Shown in pieces: positions 9,089 to 17,177 of a stretch of 64,000 bases of DNA. The first letter of the stretch is position 1. Each line of letters begins with the position of its first letter. The notes beneath the pieces are model-generated. The model saw nothing but the letters and a program-made list of their open reading frames with translations. It did no database searches and was not told the origin of the DNA. The position numbers were made by a program, and so were the translations under genes. This DNA is from Chryseobacterium taichungense (GTDB lineage: Bacteria > Bacteroidota > Bacteroidia > Flavobacteriales > Weeksellaceae), in contig NZ_FOBV01000003.1 of the NCBI RefSeq assembly GCF_900109935.1, forward strand, positions 310,001-374,000, written 5' to 3'.

Positions 9089-9412
9089 CTATATTGGAAC
9101 AAAGATGACCGCCGCAATTGCCATAATGCCTACAACGATAGAACTAACGACTTTTACTTTTTTCACTTCCCTGATTTGTTTTTTATCTATTGAAATCGTC
9201 TCTCCTTTTTTGGAAATACCATAAATATTGTTGCCATCAACTGATGTGATTTTTATTTTGTGGATTTTTGCAGTGAAATCCTGAACGTCATATTTGTGAT
9301 TTAATGCTAAAGAATTATCTTTTAATGGTTTGCCAGGATTCGAAACAATAGACCTACAAGATGTTAGTGAAAGAGTGATCATCAGGCATAAAAATTTGAA
9401 AAAGTTTTTCAT
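9089..9412 (-). CDS. Small lipoprotein with C-terminal membrane segment
   Basis: 107 residues. The signal peptide ends in a lipobox (LTSCRS, lipidated Cys19). The middle (KYDVQDFTAKIHKIKITSVDGNNIYGISKKGETISIDKKQI) reads like a small beta-rich domain, and the protein ends with a hydrophobic helix (SSIVVGIMAIAAVIFVPI). I do not recognise a specific family, although Flavobacteria have many lipoproteins of this build. It is 9 bp downstream of the secreted protein at 9422-10513, so it is probably co-transcribed. Confidence 0.6.
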   Translation of the reverse strand: MKNFFKFLCLMITLSLTSCRSIVSNPGKPLKDNSLALNHKYDVQDFTAKIHKIKITSVDGNNIYGISKKGETISIDKKQIREVKKVKVVSSIVVGIMAIAAVIFVPI

Positions 9413-9421
9413 AGTTTATGA

Positions 9422-10513
9422 TTAAGGTGTTACCCAACTTGTCAAACCGTTTACGCTTTTTAGAATATATGTTCCGGTAGCAGGCGGAGTTGGAACTATC
9501 TCTGTTGCAAAACCAAATGAACCATCTGTTTTGGCAACTACTTTTTTCGTATAGGATGAATCTCCGTCTGCATTGGGCATTTGGGAAGGTGTAACGCTGA
9601 GCTTGCCATTGATATTTAACCATCTTTCAGAAAAATCCCCCGAAATCAAAGCAAATTTGTAATCCGTATAATTGTTCGTGATACTATCCCAAAAGCTGGT
9701 TGAACTTGTTGTAACGCGGGTTGAATGTATAGCTAGTTTATTACTTACGCTTCTGTTTCCTGTGGCCGGGCTACCAGCGCCAATGCCGATGAAAATATTG
9801 TTAGACCCTGTTCGGTTTCCTGTTCCTGACAGATAGCCAATAGAGATGTTATCATTTCCTGAAGTAATGTAGGACATAGCTCCCGGACCAATTCCAATAT
9901 TTCTACTACCGGAGATTACGCCGTTTGCGATGCCATTCAAAGCAGAAACTCCTGCAGCATAATTAAGTTTGCCTGTAACTTCTCCTTGAGACATTGCATA
10001 AGCACTAGCGGAATTTCCTTTTCCAGAGGTTATATTAGAGTCGGTTGCAAAAATAGAATTGTAGTCACCGGTGATTGGACTTCTGGAATTTCCCAGTATG
10101 TAATTTTCTTTCTCATCAAAATTAAGATGCAGACTGTTCTTGACAATAAGTTCAACCGTAGAAGTGTTGCCCTTGAGTGCAACTGTATTTAGTGGGTCTT
10201 CTTTTATAAATGACTTCCATAGATCACCGTCAAAATAATACAACCCGGACTTTGTGATATGAATAACCTGACCGGATAAATTAGTAGCTGGAGATGTTAC
10301 AAACACGACAGCTCCTTTTTTTGCAGATGAATATGTTTTTGCTGCGAGTTGGTTACCTGTAATCCTTGGAGGAATAATCCCGTCATAATGATTGGTGTCA
10401 TTTGGTTTCCCTACAACTTCTAAAGTAGCCTCGGGCGTCTGGGTGTTGATGCCAATCTGTCCCTGTATTGTTGTTGCTATGAAAGGCAGAAAAAAATAAA
10501 TTAATGTTTTCAT
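9422..10513 (-). CDS. Secreted repeat protein with YadA-like head repeats
   Basis: 363 residues with a signal peptide (LIYFFLPFIATTIQGQ). Residues ~19-105 (GINTQTPEATLEVVGKPND..) are nearly the same as in the gene at 10597-11391. Residues ~130-260 hold loosely repeated Gly/Ser/Asn segments (NSIFATDSN, SASAYAMSQ, NIGIGPGAMS, NISIGYLSG, NIFIGIGAG) like left-handed beta-roll head repeats of trimeric adhesins or phage tail fibres. Outer-surface location is inferred; I see no sorting domain. It may be a surface or mating-pair adhesin, because it sits next to transfer genes. Confidence 0.65.
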   Translation of the reverse strand: MKTLIYFFLPFIATTIQGQIGINTQTPEATLEVVGKPNDTNHYDGIIPPRITGNQLAAKTYSSAKKGAVVFVTSPATNLSGQVIHITKSGLYYFDGDLWKSFIKEDPLNTVALKGNTSTVELIVKNSLHLNFDEKENYILGNSRSPITGDYNSIFATDSNITSGKGNSASAYAMSQGEVTGKLNYAAGVSALNGIANGVISGSRNIGIGPGAMSYITSGNDNISIGYLSGTGNRTGSNNIFIGIGAGSPATGNRSVSNKLAIHSTRVTTSSTSFWDSITNNYTDYKFALISGDFSERWLNINGKLSVTPSQMPNADGDSSYTKKVVAKTDGSFGFATEIVPTPPATGTYILKSVNGLTSWVTP

Positions 10514-11391
10514 TTTATTTTTTATTAAAATTCATTTGGTCTTAAGAATCGTATTAACTGTGTATAATTTGTATTAATTGCTATAATTTTAGCGTCCTAG
10601 TGTAGATAGGGTCTGATCCAATTTGAGTAGCCCTGAACTTCTCCATAAGTATAATATGATGTTGATATTGCGCCTAAAGAAGCTTGAGGAATTTTTATGG
10701 TGAAATTTTCAAGCAAGGCAGGAATAAGCATTGTTGAATTCTCAGGATGTAAAAAAACAATCTGGTTAGGAATATACCCTATGTCACTAAAGATATCCGG
10801 AATATTTATAAGTGCGTCGGAAGTAATTGGTTCTGAATCAGTCGACCTGAATATTTGAAATTTTACATTGACGATACCATTAACTTTTCTGAATGATACG
10901 GATCCTTTTAAGCCTCCATAATTTTTGGTCCCAATGGTATAGTATTTAGAAGCGGTTAAATAATTATTTGTATTTCCATTATAATTAACCGGAGCGGACC
11001 ATGTAGAAGTTGCACTAAGAGCCGCAGTACTGGTATGGTCAAACGTCAATAGAATTCTATATTCAGTGGGTTGCTTTTCTTTTGAAAATGTTTGCCACAA
11101 ATTGCCATCAAAATAATATAATCCGGGTTCAGTTATTTGAATGACTTGTCCTGATAAATTGTTAGCCGGAGATGTTACAAAGACGACAGTTCCTTTTTTT
11201 GTAGATGAATATGTCTTTGCAGCGAGTTGATTTCCTGTAATTCGTGGAGGAATAATTCCGTCATAATGATTGACATCATTTGGTTTTCCTACCACTTCTA
11301 AAGTCGCCTCTGGAGTTTCGGTATTGATGCCGACCTGACCTTGGATTGATACTACTATTAATGCCAGTAGAAGATGACTCAATTTTTTCAT
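10197..11391. repeat. Duplicated 5' gene segment (two copies, ~310 bp each)
   Basis: The 5' parts of the two neighbouring secreted-protein genes (about 10197-10513 and 11075-11391) are similar at DNA level, for example in the stretch encoding PPRITGNQLAAKTYSS and the one encoding SGQVI.IT..GLYYFDG. The similarity stops abruptly after YYFDG.LW. This looks like a tandem duplication followed by replacement of one 3' module. Confidence 0.6.
10597..11391 (-). CDS. Secreted protein, N-terminal paralogue of its downstream neighbour
   Basis: 264 residues with a signal peptide (LSHLLLALIVVSIQGQ). The first ~100 residues nearly repeat those of the downstream gene (VGINTETPEATLEVVGKPND, PPRITGNQLAAKTYSS), but the C-terminal ~150 residues are unrelated and end in SYYTYGEVQGYSNWIRPYLH. 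The GIN(T)xTPxATLxVVG opening is common in Flavobacteria secreted proteins that carry diverse C-terminal modules. Function unknown; probably surface-exposed or released. Confidence 0.65.
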   Translation of the reverse strand: MKKLSHLLLALIVVSIQGQVGINTETPEATLEVVGKPNDVNHYDGIIPPRITGNQLAAKTYSSTKKGTVVFVTSPANNLSGQVIQITEPGLYYFDGNLWQTFSKEKQPTEYRILLTFDHTSTAALSATSTWSAPVNYNGNTNNYLTASKYYTIGTKNYGGLKGSVSFRKVNGIVNVKFQIFRSTDSEPITSDALINIPDIFSDIGYIPNQIVFLHPENSTMLIPALLENFTIKIPQASLGAISTSYYTYGEVQGYSNWIRPYLH

Positions 11392-11474
11392 TAGTATTTT
11401 GATTAAAAATTCTGTGACAAAATTGGGCGTTAAAACCTTCTAAAACAATAGTATTCAATGGGTTTGGGCTAAAT

Positions 11475-11540
11475 AAGAATAATCTGGATTAGTTTGGAAA
11501 CTTCCCAGGATTAAAAAAGAATGATTTGGATTAATTTGGA
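11475..11540. promoter_or_regulatory. Pair of 24-bp direct repeats upstream of the secreted-protein operon
   Basis: Two near-identical 24-mers (core AATCTGGATTAGTTTGGA at about 11480-11498, and AATGATTTGGATTAATTTGGA at about 11519-11540) lie 42 bp apart, i.e. four helical turns, 84-149 bp upstream of the start at 11391. The spacing suggests same-face binding by a regulator. Function is inferred. Confidence 0.35.
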
Positions 11541-11611
11541 TTCTTGTACCAAAATTTAATTAAAAACAAAAAAACAAGTTCCGCAGTTTTTTTCCCCTTT
11601 TTGAAAAAAAG

Positions 11612-11670
11612 GCAAGATCGTCTTTGGATATAAAACTTGAAAAGTTTGTATATACAAAGACACATCTTGC
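11612..11670. other. Long imperfect inverted repeat, candidate oriT or structured site
   Basis: The left arm GCAAGATCGTCTTTG followed by GATATAAAACTT pairs with the right arm AAGTTTGTATATA followed by CAAAGACACATCTTGC around a GAA loop. The arms are about 27-29 nt with a few bulges. There is no T-run typical of a terminator. It lies 2.5 kb upstream of the relaxase operon. Such repeats next to AT-rich DNA are typical of oriT, but no nic site is recognisable. Confidence 0.4.
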
Positions 11671-11861
11671 TCAAAAAAGCCTCTCATTTTTCGGAGTCCT
11701 GAAAAGCGATTTATATTATTGATAATCAATAAGTTTGACTCTTCTATTATTTTTATGAGAAAGTATAGAAGTGAAGCCTTTGATTAAGAAAGAAAAAAAT
11801 GTTAATTGCTTGTAAAGTGAGAATTTACTTATCGTATTGTAAATCAAATTGTAATGACGTT

Positions 11862-12210
11862 GACCTGTACTTATTTTACGCAGGTTACCTGCATCTAATT
11901 TACGCAGGTATGAGATTGCACCTGTATTCGTAGTACGCAGGTTTGATGAGTGGGATAATGCTTTTTTATGCAAGTTACCTGTATCTGATTTACTCACGTA
12001 TGAACTCCAGCTGTATCTATTTTACACAGGTTTGATGATTGGAATAATCCTTTTTTATGTAAGTAACCTGTATCTGATTTACGAAGGTGTCTGATTCCAC
12101 CTGTATTCTAATTACGCAGGTTCGATAATTGATATTGTCCTATTTTATAAAGATGACCTGTATTTGATTTACGGCCGTATGAAGTATAGCTGTAAGTATT
12201 TTACGCAGGT
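11862..12210. repeat. Degenerate tandem array of ~90-bp units built from ACCTG...CAGGT elements
   Basis: Four consecutive units begin at 11886, 11976, 12065 and 12155 (period 89-90). Each holds two 24-bp elements of the form ACCTGTATCTGATTTACGCAGGT, about 9 bp apart, then a 33-bp AT-rich spacer (TTGATGATTGGAATAATCC type). A ninth element lies at 11862-11885. Element ends are inverted (ACCTG/CAGGT), so each can form a short hairpin. The spacers are also related, so this is not a CRISPR. It may be a protein-binding array or a repeat expansion; the 3' end of a broken small gene runs into it. Confidence 0.7.
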
Positions 12211-12414
12211 TTGGTGATTTCGTTTTCCATTTAGCTAAAGCAATAGCAAACCACAAAATGTTTTTTTCTTCTATTTCAAGGATTTTCCAATTTCGTCAAT
12301 AATTTTTTTTGATATAATTTCAGATTGTTCATCTTTAATATATAAATCGAAAAATTCTCTGTAAATACCAGCAAATGAATCACTTTCGCGTATAGATGTT
12401 CCCCAAGTCTCCAT
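12211..12414 (-). pseudogene. Broken small 'MGTWGT'-type protein gene (DUF4259-like)
   Basis: From an ATG at 12414 a 47-codon frame reads METWGTSIRESDSF.. then ..IYREFFDLYIKDE.. and stops at 12271. Shifting frame near GK continues with LEIEEKNILWFAIALAKWKT, which matches the second half of this family (an FWFALAxAxWET motif). The gene therefore has one frameshift, and its 3' part is replaced by the tandem array after WKTK. The family is of unknown function and common on Bacteroidetes islands. Confidence 0.5.
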
Positions 12415-12577
12415 AAAATATCATCTGTTTAAAATAGCTAATAACGTTACGCAGTTTTGCGCAGTGGCGACAATTTACATTATTTTTTTATAGATATATA
12501 AATATCTCATTGAGTAATTTCCGGCAAAGAAAAATAAAACCACCCATTGCGCGAAACCGCTTTTATAGTGAGTGTCT

Positions 12578-13195
12578 TTAGTTCATATTCCTTTTAAAGC
12601 TACAGAATAAAAAGTTCTGCGTTGTTTCAAAAGGCGTTATGTGATTTTCCGTTATACAACGTAACTTTTCAAAGCCTTTTTCAAGCTCCGTTGTTAAAGT
12701 TTCTTCATTATACTGTTTAATATCTAATCCGCTACATTTTTCTGGACCATTGTCTGAGAAAGTCCCAATTGTTAAATATCCAGAAACCGCTTTTCTCGCA
12801 ATTTCCATATATTTTTTTATTTGGAAATCTTCTGTCAAAAAGTGAAATGCTGCTCTGTCGTGCCAAATGTCAAAAGTTGTTTCTGGGTTAAATTCTGTAA
12901 TATCACTTACAATCCAATTTACTTTTTTAGCTTTTTCTCCCAAGCGCGTTTTAGCTTTCTCAAGAGCTTTTGCTGAAATGTCCAAAACTGTAATATTTTC
13001 AAAACCTTGGTCAATCAAAAAGTCTACAAGTTTACTGTCTCCACCACCTATATCAATAATTTTAGCTGACTTCTCAACTCCAAATGATTGAATAAATTCT
13101 AATGAAGTTTTCGGAACCTCTTGAGTCCAGCTTACTTGTTCTGGATTCTTTGTTTCATAAACAGTTTCCCAGTGATTTTTTCTATCAATATTCAT
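12578..13195 (-). CDS. Class I SAM-dependent methyltransferase
   Basis: 205 residues with methyltransferase motifs: motif I IIDIGGGDSKLVDFL (about 45-59), motif II VLDISAKALEKAK, and a WIVSDITEF..TFDIWHDRAAFHFL segment (motif III/IV). The small-molecule substrate is unknown; the size and HDRAAFHF feature resemble soluble thiopurine/tellurite-type methyltransferases. It stands alone between the repeat array and the PRTRC cassette, with short GC-richer flanks (12440-12475 and 12541-12570), as if carried as a single-gene cassette. Confidence 0.8.
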   Translation of the reverse strand: MNIDRKNHWETVYETKNPEQVSWTQEVPKTSLEFIQSFGVEKSAKIIDIGGGDSKLVDFLIDQGFENITVLDISAKALEKAKTRLGEKAKKVNWIVSDITEFNPETTFDIWHDRAAFHFLTEDFQIKKYMEIARKAVSGYLTIGTFSDNGPEKCSGLDIKQYNEETLTTELEKGFEKLRCITENHITPFETTQNFLFCSFKRNMN

Positions 13196-13462
13196 AAGTT
13201 CTATATTAATTTATGCGTTTCTCGTGTATTGGTTTTAACTTATTTATACTCGCTGCGTTTTACCTTAAATACGAATATAAGTTAATAGAAACATTAATAG
13301 TTGCAATACTACATAAAAAATAAAAATTTCGATTACCTAGGATAATATTAAGGCGAAAAAAAAAATATTTATACATCCTCAATTAAAAACCTACAACCTT
13401 TTTTCAAAAACAAACTAAAGCCAAAGTCAGGAATTGTTTTAGAAATGGGGTTGTTCCGCTTT

Positions 13463-13509
13463 CGGCAAAAATGCGTTTCCGACCGCAGGGAGGAATTGCA
13501 TTTTTGCCG
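13463..13509. other. 12-bp inverted repeat with 23-nt loop at the 3' end of the PRTRC operon
   Basis: CGGCAAAAATGC at 13463-13474 is exactly inverted at 13498-13509 around a G-rich loop (GACCGCAGGGAGGAA). It lies 24 bp past the stop of the ThiF gene. A terminator is possible but there is no clear T-run directly after either arm. The rest of 13196-13532 is AT-rich and shows no gene; it holds two poly-A stretches and the upstream region of the methyltransferase. Confidence 0.45.
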
Positions 13510-13532
13510 CCCGATTTGCATCAGGCGACTTT

Positions 13533-14345
13533 TTATAGTTTTATGGGTTGAGAATGGAAAGTTTTCAGATTAAGAAAAAAACCTCTGTTTTCAGTCAATC
13601 CGTTGCGAAATAAGTTCCACAATAGAGAACATCCCATCTGTGCCAATGTTGAATTAATAAACAAATCTTGTTTTTCCAATGCTTCCGCTAAACTGCAACT
13701 TGGTGTATCGTCTTCCGTTTCAGACTGCAAAAGTAGTTCTCCAAATTCTTCCGTCACATAAGGAAGATGCGACACTGTTTGATATTTTTCAGAATTAGGT
13801 TGATTTATATTCTCAACTGTAGAAAGCAAAACCTGTCCAGAATATCGATTGTTTCCTAAATCCATCCAATATTTAGCCTGGTTTCTGTATAGTCTCCTAC
13901 CCTCTTTCAATTCATTCAGAATATCAGCAATTTCAAATCGTGATTTGACATTATCAACACACGACATATAAATTGCTGATTGCATATTCTCTTGAATTCT
14001 TCCTAAAGAATCTCTTTCAAACTTTCTGACTTCGGCTTTCCAATTCGTTCCAGACCATCGGTTTGCCCGATTTATCAGTGCAATTGCCTTTGGTAATCCT
14101 ACTTCACATTCTGCAAAACGCTGTCTGCCTTGATTTGCTTCTGTGACAATATCATCATCCCACAACCGTACCTGTAATCCTGCGTGTCTCAATTCAATCA
14201 ATGAATGATTCATTTCCATTAAAGCGGTCAATACTTTTGAACCTGTACCTCCTGCACCTATGAGGTTTAATGTAATGGGATTGGTAGGATTTAAAAGGCT
14301 ATCATCGGTCAAATGGACTTTTGGTTTTTCTGAATGTATCATCAC
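13533..14345 (-). CDS. PRTRC system ThiF-family protein
   Basis: 270 residues. The N-terminal Rossmann motif LNLIGAGGTGSKVLTAL (GAGGTG at 30-35) is that of ThiF/MoeB/E1-like enzymes that adenylate a protein C-terminus or small molecule. An RLWDDDIVTEANQGRQRF segment matches the conserved nucleotide-site region, and YMSCVDNVKSR follows. It is the ThiF component that names the PRTRC cassette and overlaps the protein B gene by 4 bases (ATGA). Function of the cassette is unknown; it is typical of plasmids and integrative elements. Confidence 0.88.
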   Translation of the reverse strand: MMIHSEKPKVHLTDDSLLNPTNPITLNLIGAGGTGSKVLTALMEMNHSLIELRHAGLQVRLWDDDIVTEANQGRQRFAECEVGLPKAIALINRANRWSGTNWKAEVRKFERDSLGRIQENMQSAIYMSCVDNVKSRFEIADILNELKEGRRLYRNQAKYWMDLGNNRYSGQVLLSTVENINQPNSEKYQTVSHLPYVTEEFGELLLQSETEDDTPSCSLAEALEKQDLFINSTLAQMGCSLLWNLFRNGLTENRGFFLNLKTFHSQPIKL

Positions 14346-15088
14346 AGTAGATTTTTTAAAGTTAGATTTGAATTGATTAGAACATCTGTCGGAAAAGCTT
14401 CTTTACTTTGAATTAAATCTTTCCAAAGATTAACACAATTTCCATTGATAGGATTATGGCTGTTGACCAAATGGCTGAAATAAGAATTGAAAAAATATTC
14501 TTCCCATTTCTTAGTAAACTCTTCCAATGATGCAGAACTTTTAATTTTCACATCGACTGTACCCATACAGACACTACCGCTTTCGTAAACATTAAAGAAA
14601 GGTGCGTAGAAAAGTGATGTTTCCTCTCTTGGGCGTTGGTCTGTCTCCAATGCGAATATTTTCATTCCCTGCTTATTGGCACACCATACCAAAGGTGGCA
14701 CATTCGCCATTCCGTTTGGAATTGAAAGTTTATCCGTAAATAATAAATGTCGTTTCTGTGCTTTTGTGTACCAGACCACTTTTCCATTTTCCGATGTATC
14801 TATAAAAAGTACATTTTCAGAAATAACACCACTCGGTCTTAGAAAATCTTTGTCTTTCTTATTTTGGATATTAAGCGTTTTCGATAACCGCTGTGCTTCC
14901 CTTACGGTCAATGGATGGGCGTTGATGGGATTACCGTTGCGGTCAATATCAAAATGCTCAACATAACCATCGGGATTATAATCTTCTGTCTCATAAAAGA
15001 CCAATGCTGATTTAGGATGGTAAAGTGTCCCAAAATTATTGGTTATGTCGGTTTCTTCGTTTTTAATTGTATTGGCTGTATTTCTCAT
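14342..15088 (-). CDS. PRTRC system protein B
   Basis: 248 residues. It contains PKSALVFYETED and GYVEHFDIDRNGNPINAHPLT near the N-terminus, and a middle with PPLVWCANKQGMKIFALE and YAPFFNVYESGSVCMGTVDV, which is the conserved pattern of PRTRC protein B. It immediately precedes and overlaps the ThiF gene. No enzyme motif is recognised; it may be the partner or substrate of the ThiF-like activity. Confidence 0.85.
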   Translation of the reverse strand: MRNTANTIKNEETDITNNFGTLYHPKSALVFYETEDYNPDGYVEHFDIDRNGNPINAHPLTVREAQRLSKTLNIQNKKDKDFLRPSGVISENVLFIDTSENGKVVWYTKAQKRHLLFTDKLSIPNGMANVPPLVWCANKQGMKIFALETDQRPREETSLFYAPFFNVYESGSVCMGTVDVKIKSSASLEEFTKKWEEYFFNSYFSHLVNSHNPINGNCVNLWKDLIQSKEAFPTDVLINSNLTLKNLL

Positions 15089-15133
15089 AGCTTGTTTTTA
15101 TAATTGAATTATTTGTGCCGTTTTATCCACAGA

Positions 15134-16309
15134 TTAGTTGAGCAATCTGCACAATTCGTTTAAGACCTTAAATAGCTGATTTTCGAAATCAAGGTTTTTA
15201 TCCGATAAATCGCTTCCGTCAAAGGTTTTAAAAATCATTGGTTCTTGTGTTTCAGCATATTCATTGAACTCGTTATTGACCATACTTGTAAGATTATCAT
15301 AAATTAATCCGTCACTCTCGGCAAAAAAGGAAATGTATTTATCCATTGCGACAACGGTTTCCTCGTTGTAATAGTCATCTTCGTTCATATCTTCGGATTT
15401 GACCGCATTGTTGAAGTGGGCATTTCTGAAAATGCTTTCATTAGGGTAATCACAATAAATTTTAAAGGCTTTTTCTGACAATTGAAGACATTCTTTATCA
15501 AACCTGTCTTTCGGTCTAAAACGTTTTAAGCGTTGCTCAAAAAAAAGAAGATTCTTAGGATTGGAAATTTTTTGCCCCATTACATCTCCAATGATTTCAG
15601 CCCGTTGAAGTTCTTTTTTGCTGTTGTGACTATCCTCTATTTCTTCGTCCTGTTCAAGCCAATCGTTGAGCATTTCGTAATTATAATAGAGATAAGAATC
15701 TTCCTGCCTGTAATATGGGACATCTGCATTTCTATACAGATAAGCGCATACTGATAACAGTAAACAGGCTGCTTTTCTGTGTACCTTATTGTGGAGCAAT
15801 TGATAAAGCGGTACGACAGGAACATAAAACAAGGTTGCCCCTGTGTTGCATCTCTCTTCTATTGCGAAGTAGGTCTTACTACCCTTTTCTATCAGCTGGA
15901 TACTCTGCCAATTTTCACTCTTGGTTTTCAACTGCGCTTCAATATCTCTCAAAGCAAGGCTGATATTATAAGGATAATTAAAATGCTGTGTCGGCATCGT
16001 AGTTATATCATAATGCTTTGCTAATTGAGAAAGGGACTTATAAAAATCCCTTTCTATTTTAGCAGACTTACGTTTGGTCTGTTTTACGGTTATGTCATTC
16101 TCCTTTAATTTCGGCATAAAACAGGTTTTCAGAAAAGCATCGGAAGTTGAGAGATTGGAACTGATTTCCGTTGGTCTTTTTGAACTTCTGAGCTGTCTTT
16201 CATTTGATGCATCCACTCTGCGTATTCCCTTAGTTGTCGGTGCAGTTGTTTTTGTTTTTTTTCTTCGGGTGGTTGAATTGTTCCCGATATTGTTTTTCGT
16301 TGCATTCAT
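15134..16309 (-). CDS. Probable PRTRC system protein F
   Basis: 391 residues. The N-terminus is basic and low in complexity (TTRRKKTKTTAPTTKGIRR), followed by a globular region with FNYPYNISLALRDIEAQL, TLFYVPVVPLYQLL and ACLLLSVCAYLYRNADVPYYR. Size and position between proteins B and C match the F component of PRTRC cassettes, but the family match is from pattern and context only. It lies 45 bp upstream of B. Confidence 0.6.
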   Translation of the reverse strand: MNATKNNIGNNSTTRRKKTKTTAPTTKGIRRVDASNERQLRSSKRPTEISSNLSTSDAFLKTCFMPKLKENDITVKQTKRKSAKIERDFYKSLSQLAKHYDITTMPTQHFNYPYNISLALRDIEAQLKTKSENWQSIQLIEKGSKTYFAIEERCNTGATLFYVPVVPLYQLLHNKVHRKAACLLLSVCAYLYRNADVPYYRQEDSYLYYNYEMLNDWLEQDEEIEDSHNSKKELQRAEIIGDVMGQKISNPKNLLFFEQRLKRFRPKDRFDKECLQLSEKAFKIYCDYPNESIFRNAHFNNAVKSEDMNEDDYYNEETVVAMDKYISFFAESDGLIYDNLTSMVNNEFNEYAETQEPMIFKTFDGSDLSDKNLDFENQLFKVLNELCRLLN

Positions 16310-16398
16310 TTTTTTTTGTTTGTCAGTTTATGGTTGATGGTTGTTAGCTTTTAGATTGTAATTCTATCAACTGTCAACCAAAAACCATCAACTATTTA

Positions 16399-16617
16399 TT
16401 ATCCTTTTGTTCCCATCACACTCTCAAATTGGTATTCAACGGAATCATCCTTGATTTTCGGTGCTGAAATTTTCGAAGTGATCAGAATCGGGTATGTGTT
16501 GGCGTAAAAATTCATTACGGCTTCTACACTCCATTTTGGTTCGGGGTCGGTCAAGCGGATTTCCTGTCCGTTATCTTTTAATATAAAAACTCTGTCTAAT
16601 AGTGTTGCAAGTAGCAT
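16399..16617 (-). CDS. PRTRC system protein C
   Basis: 72 residues, with FILKDNGQEIRLTDPEPKWS and a following AVMNFYANTYPILI typical of PRTRC protein C, a small protein of ubiquitin-like size found in all such cassettes. It might be modified by the ThiF-like enzyme, because the C-terminus is MGTKG; this is conjecture. It lies 17 bp after protein E. Confidence 0.85.
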   Translation of the reverse strand: MLLATLLDRVFILKDNGQEIRLTDPEPKWSVEAVMNFYANTYPILITSKISAPKIKDDSVEYQFESVMGTKG

Positions 16618-16634
16618 AATCTTAGATTTTTAGG

Positions 16635-17177
16635 TTAAATTTCGGTTGATTGAGGTTGATTTTCAGAGAAAAGACTTGGTGCAAAATGTCTTTCGTATTC
16701 ATCCTGCTTTTTGCGGATTTTCTCAGCATATTCGGGAAATTCCGAACCTTTCGGAAGTGCAGACCACGCATCCTTATACTTGCCCTCTTTTTCAAGTTCT
16801 TCGGCTTTCTGTAAGGCTTCGCTGTACTTTTTGTCTTTGGCTTCCTTTTCTTTTTTCTCCCTATCAGATTTTTCCTTTTCCATTGCCGATTTCTTCTTGG
16901 CTTGTTCGACCTGTTTCATAAAACTTTCCATATCTACCATTAAACCCGATGCGGTTTGTAATGGAGTGGAAATATTCTCAAAAAATCCATTGTCCAAATC
17001 TTCCGCTGTCCCCCTCAAATTAAGTGGCGGAATCGTTTTCCTTGCCTCGTCTCCGCATTGCTCATTGTTGAGCAATACGGAAAGAACGAAACTGTTATCT
17101 GCCCCTTGTCGGAGTGTGATTTGTAAATCGCCTGTAAGATTGAGTTTGCCTATCTGTCTGAAAAAATTGGTTTGCAT
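16635..17177 (-). CDS. PRTRC system protein E
   Basis: 180 residues. The N-terminal ~85 residues (FFRQIGKLNLTGDLQITLRQ, PPLNLRGTAEDLDNGFF) are the conserved protein E domain. Residues ~90-150 form a highly charged coiled coil (KKKSAMEKEKSDREKKEKEA), and a C-terminal DAWSALPKGSEFPEYAEKIRKK segment follows. It overlaps the 80-aa gene upstream by 28 bases. Confidence 0.82.
   Translation of the reverse strand: MQTNFFRQIGKLNLTGDLQITLRQGADNSFVLSVLLNNEQCGDEARKTIPPLNLRGTAEDLDNGFFENISTPLQTASGLMVDMESFMKQVEQAKKKSAMEKEKSDREKKEKEAKDKKYSEALQKAEELEKEGKYKDAWSALPKGSEFPEYAEKIRKKQDEYERHFAPSLFSENQPQSTEI

Noticed and set aside
11716-11997. 93-codon minus-strand frame with DTGNL-like repeats
   Set aside because: The apparent protein repeats are only the translation of the DNA tandem array; no start context, and the frame covers just part of the array.
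11862-12210. CRISPR array
   Set aside because: Elements are 24 bp and degenerate, the intervals alternate between 9 and 33 bp, and the 33-bp spacers resemble each other. No cas genes are in the window.
12440-12570. Integron attC-like ends around the methyltransferase gene
   Set aside because: AACGTTA and GC-rich patches are suggestive, but no paired core sites or integrase are visible.
15122-15130. DnaA box TTATCCACA upstream of PRTRC protein B
   Set aside because: A single isolated site without iterons or AT-rich unwinding region; likely chance.
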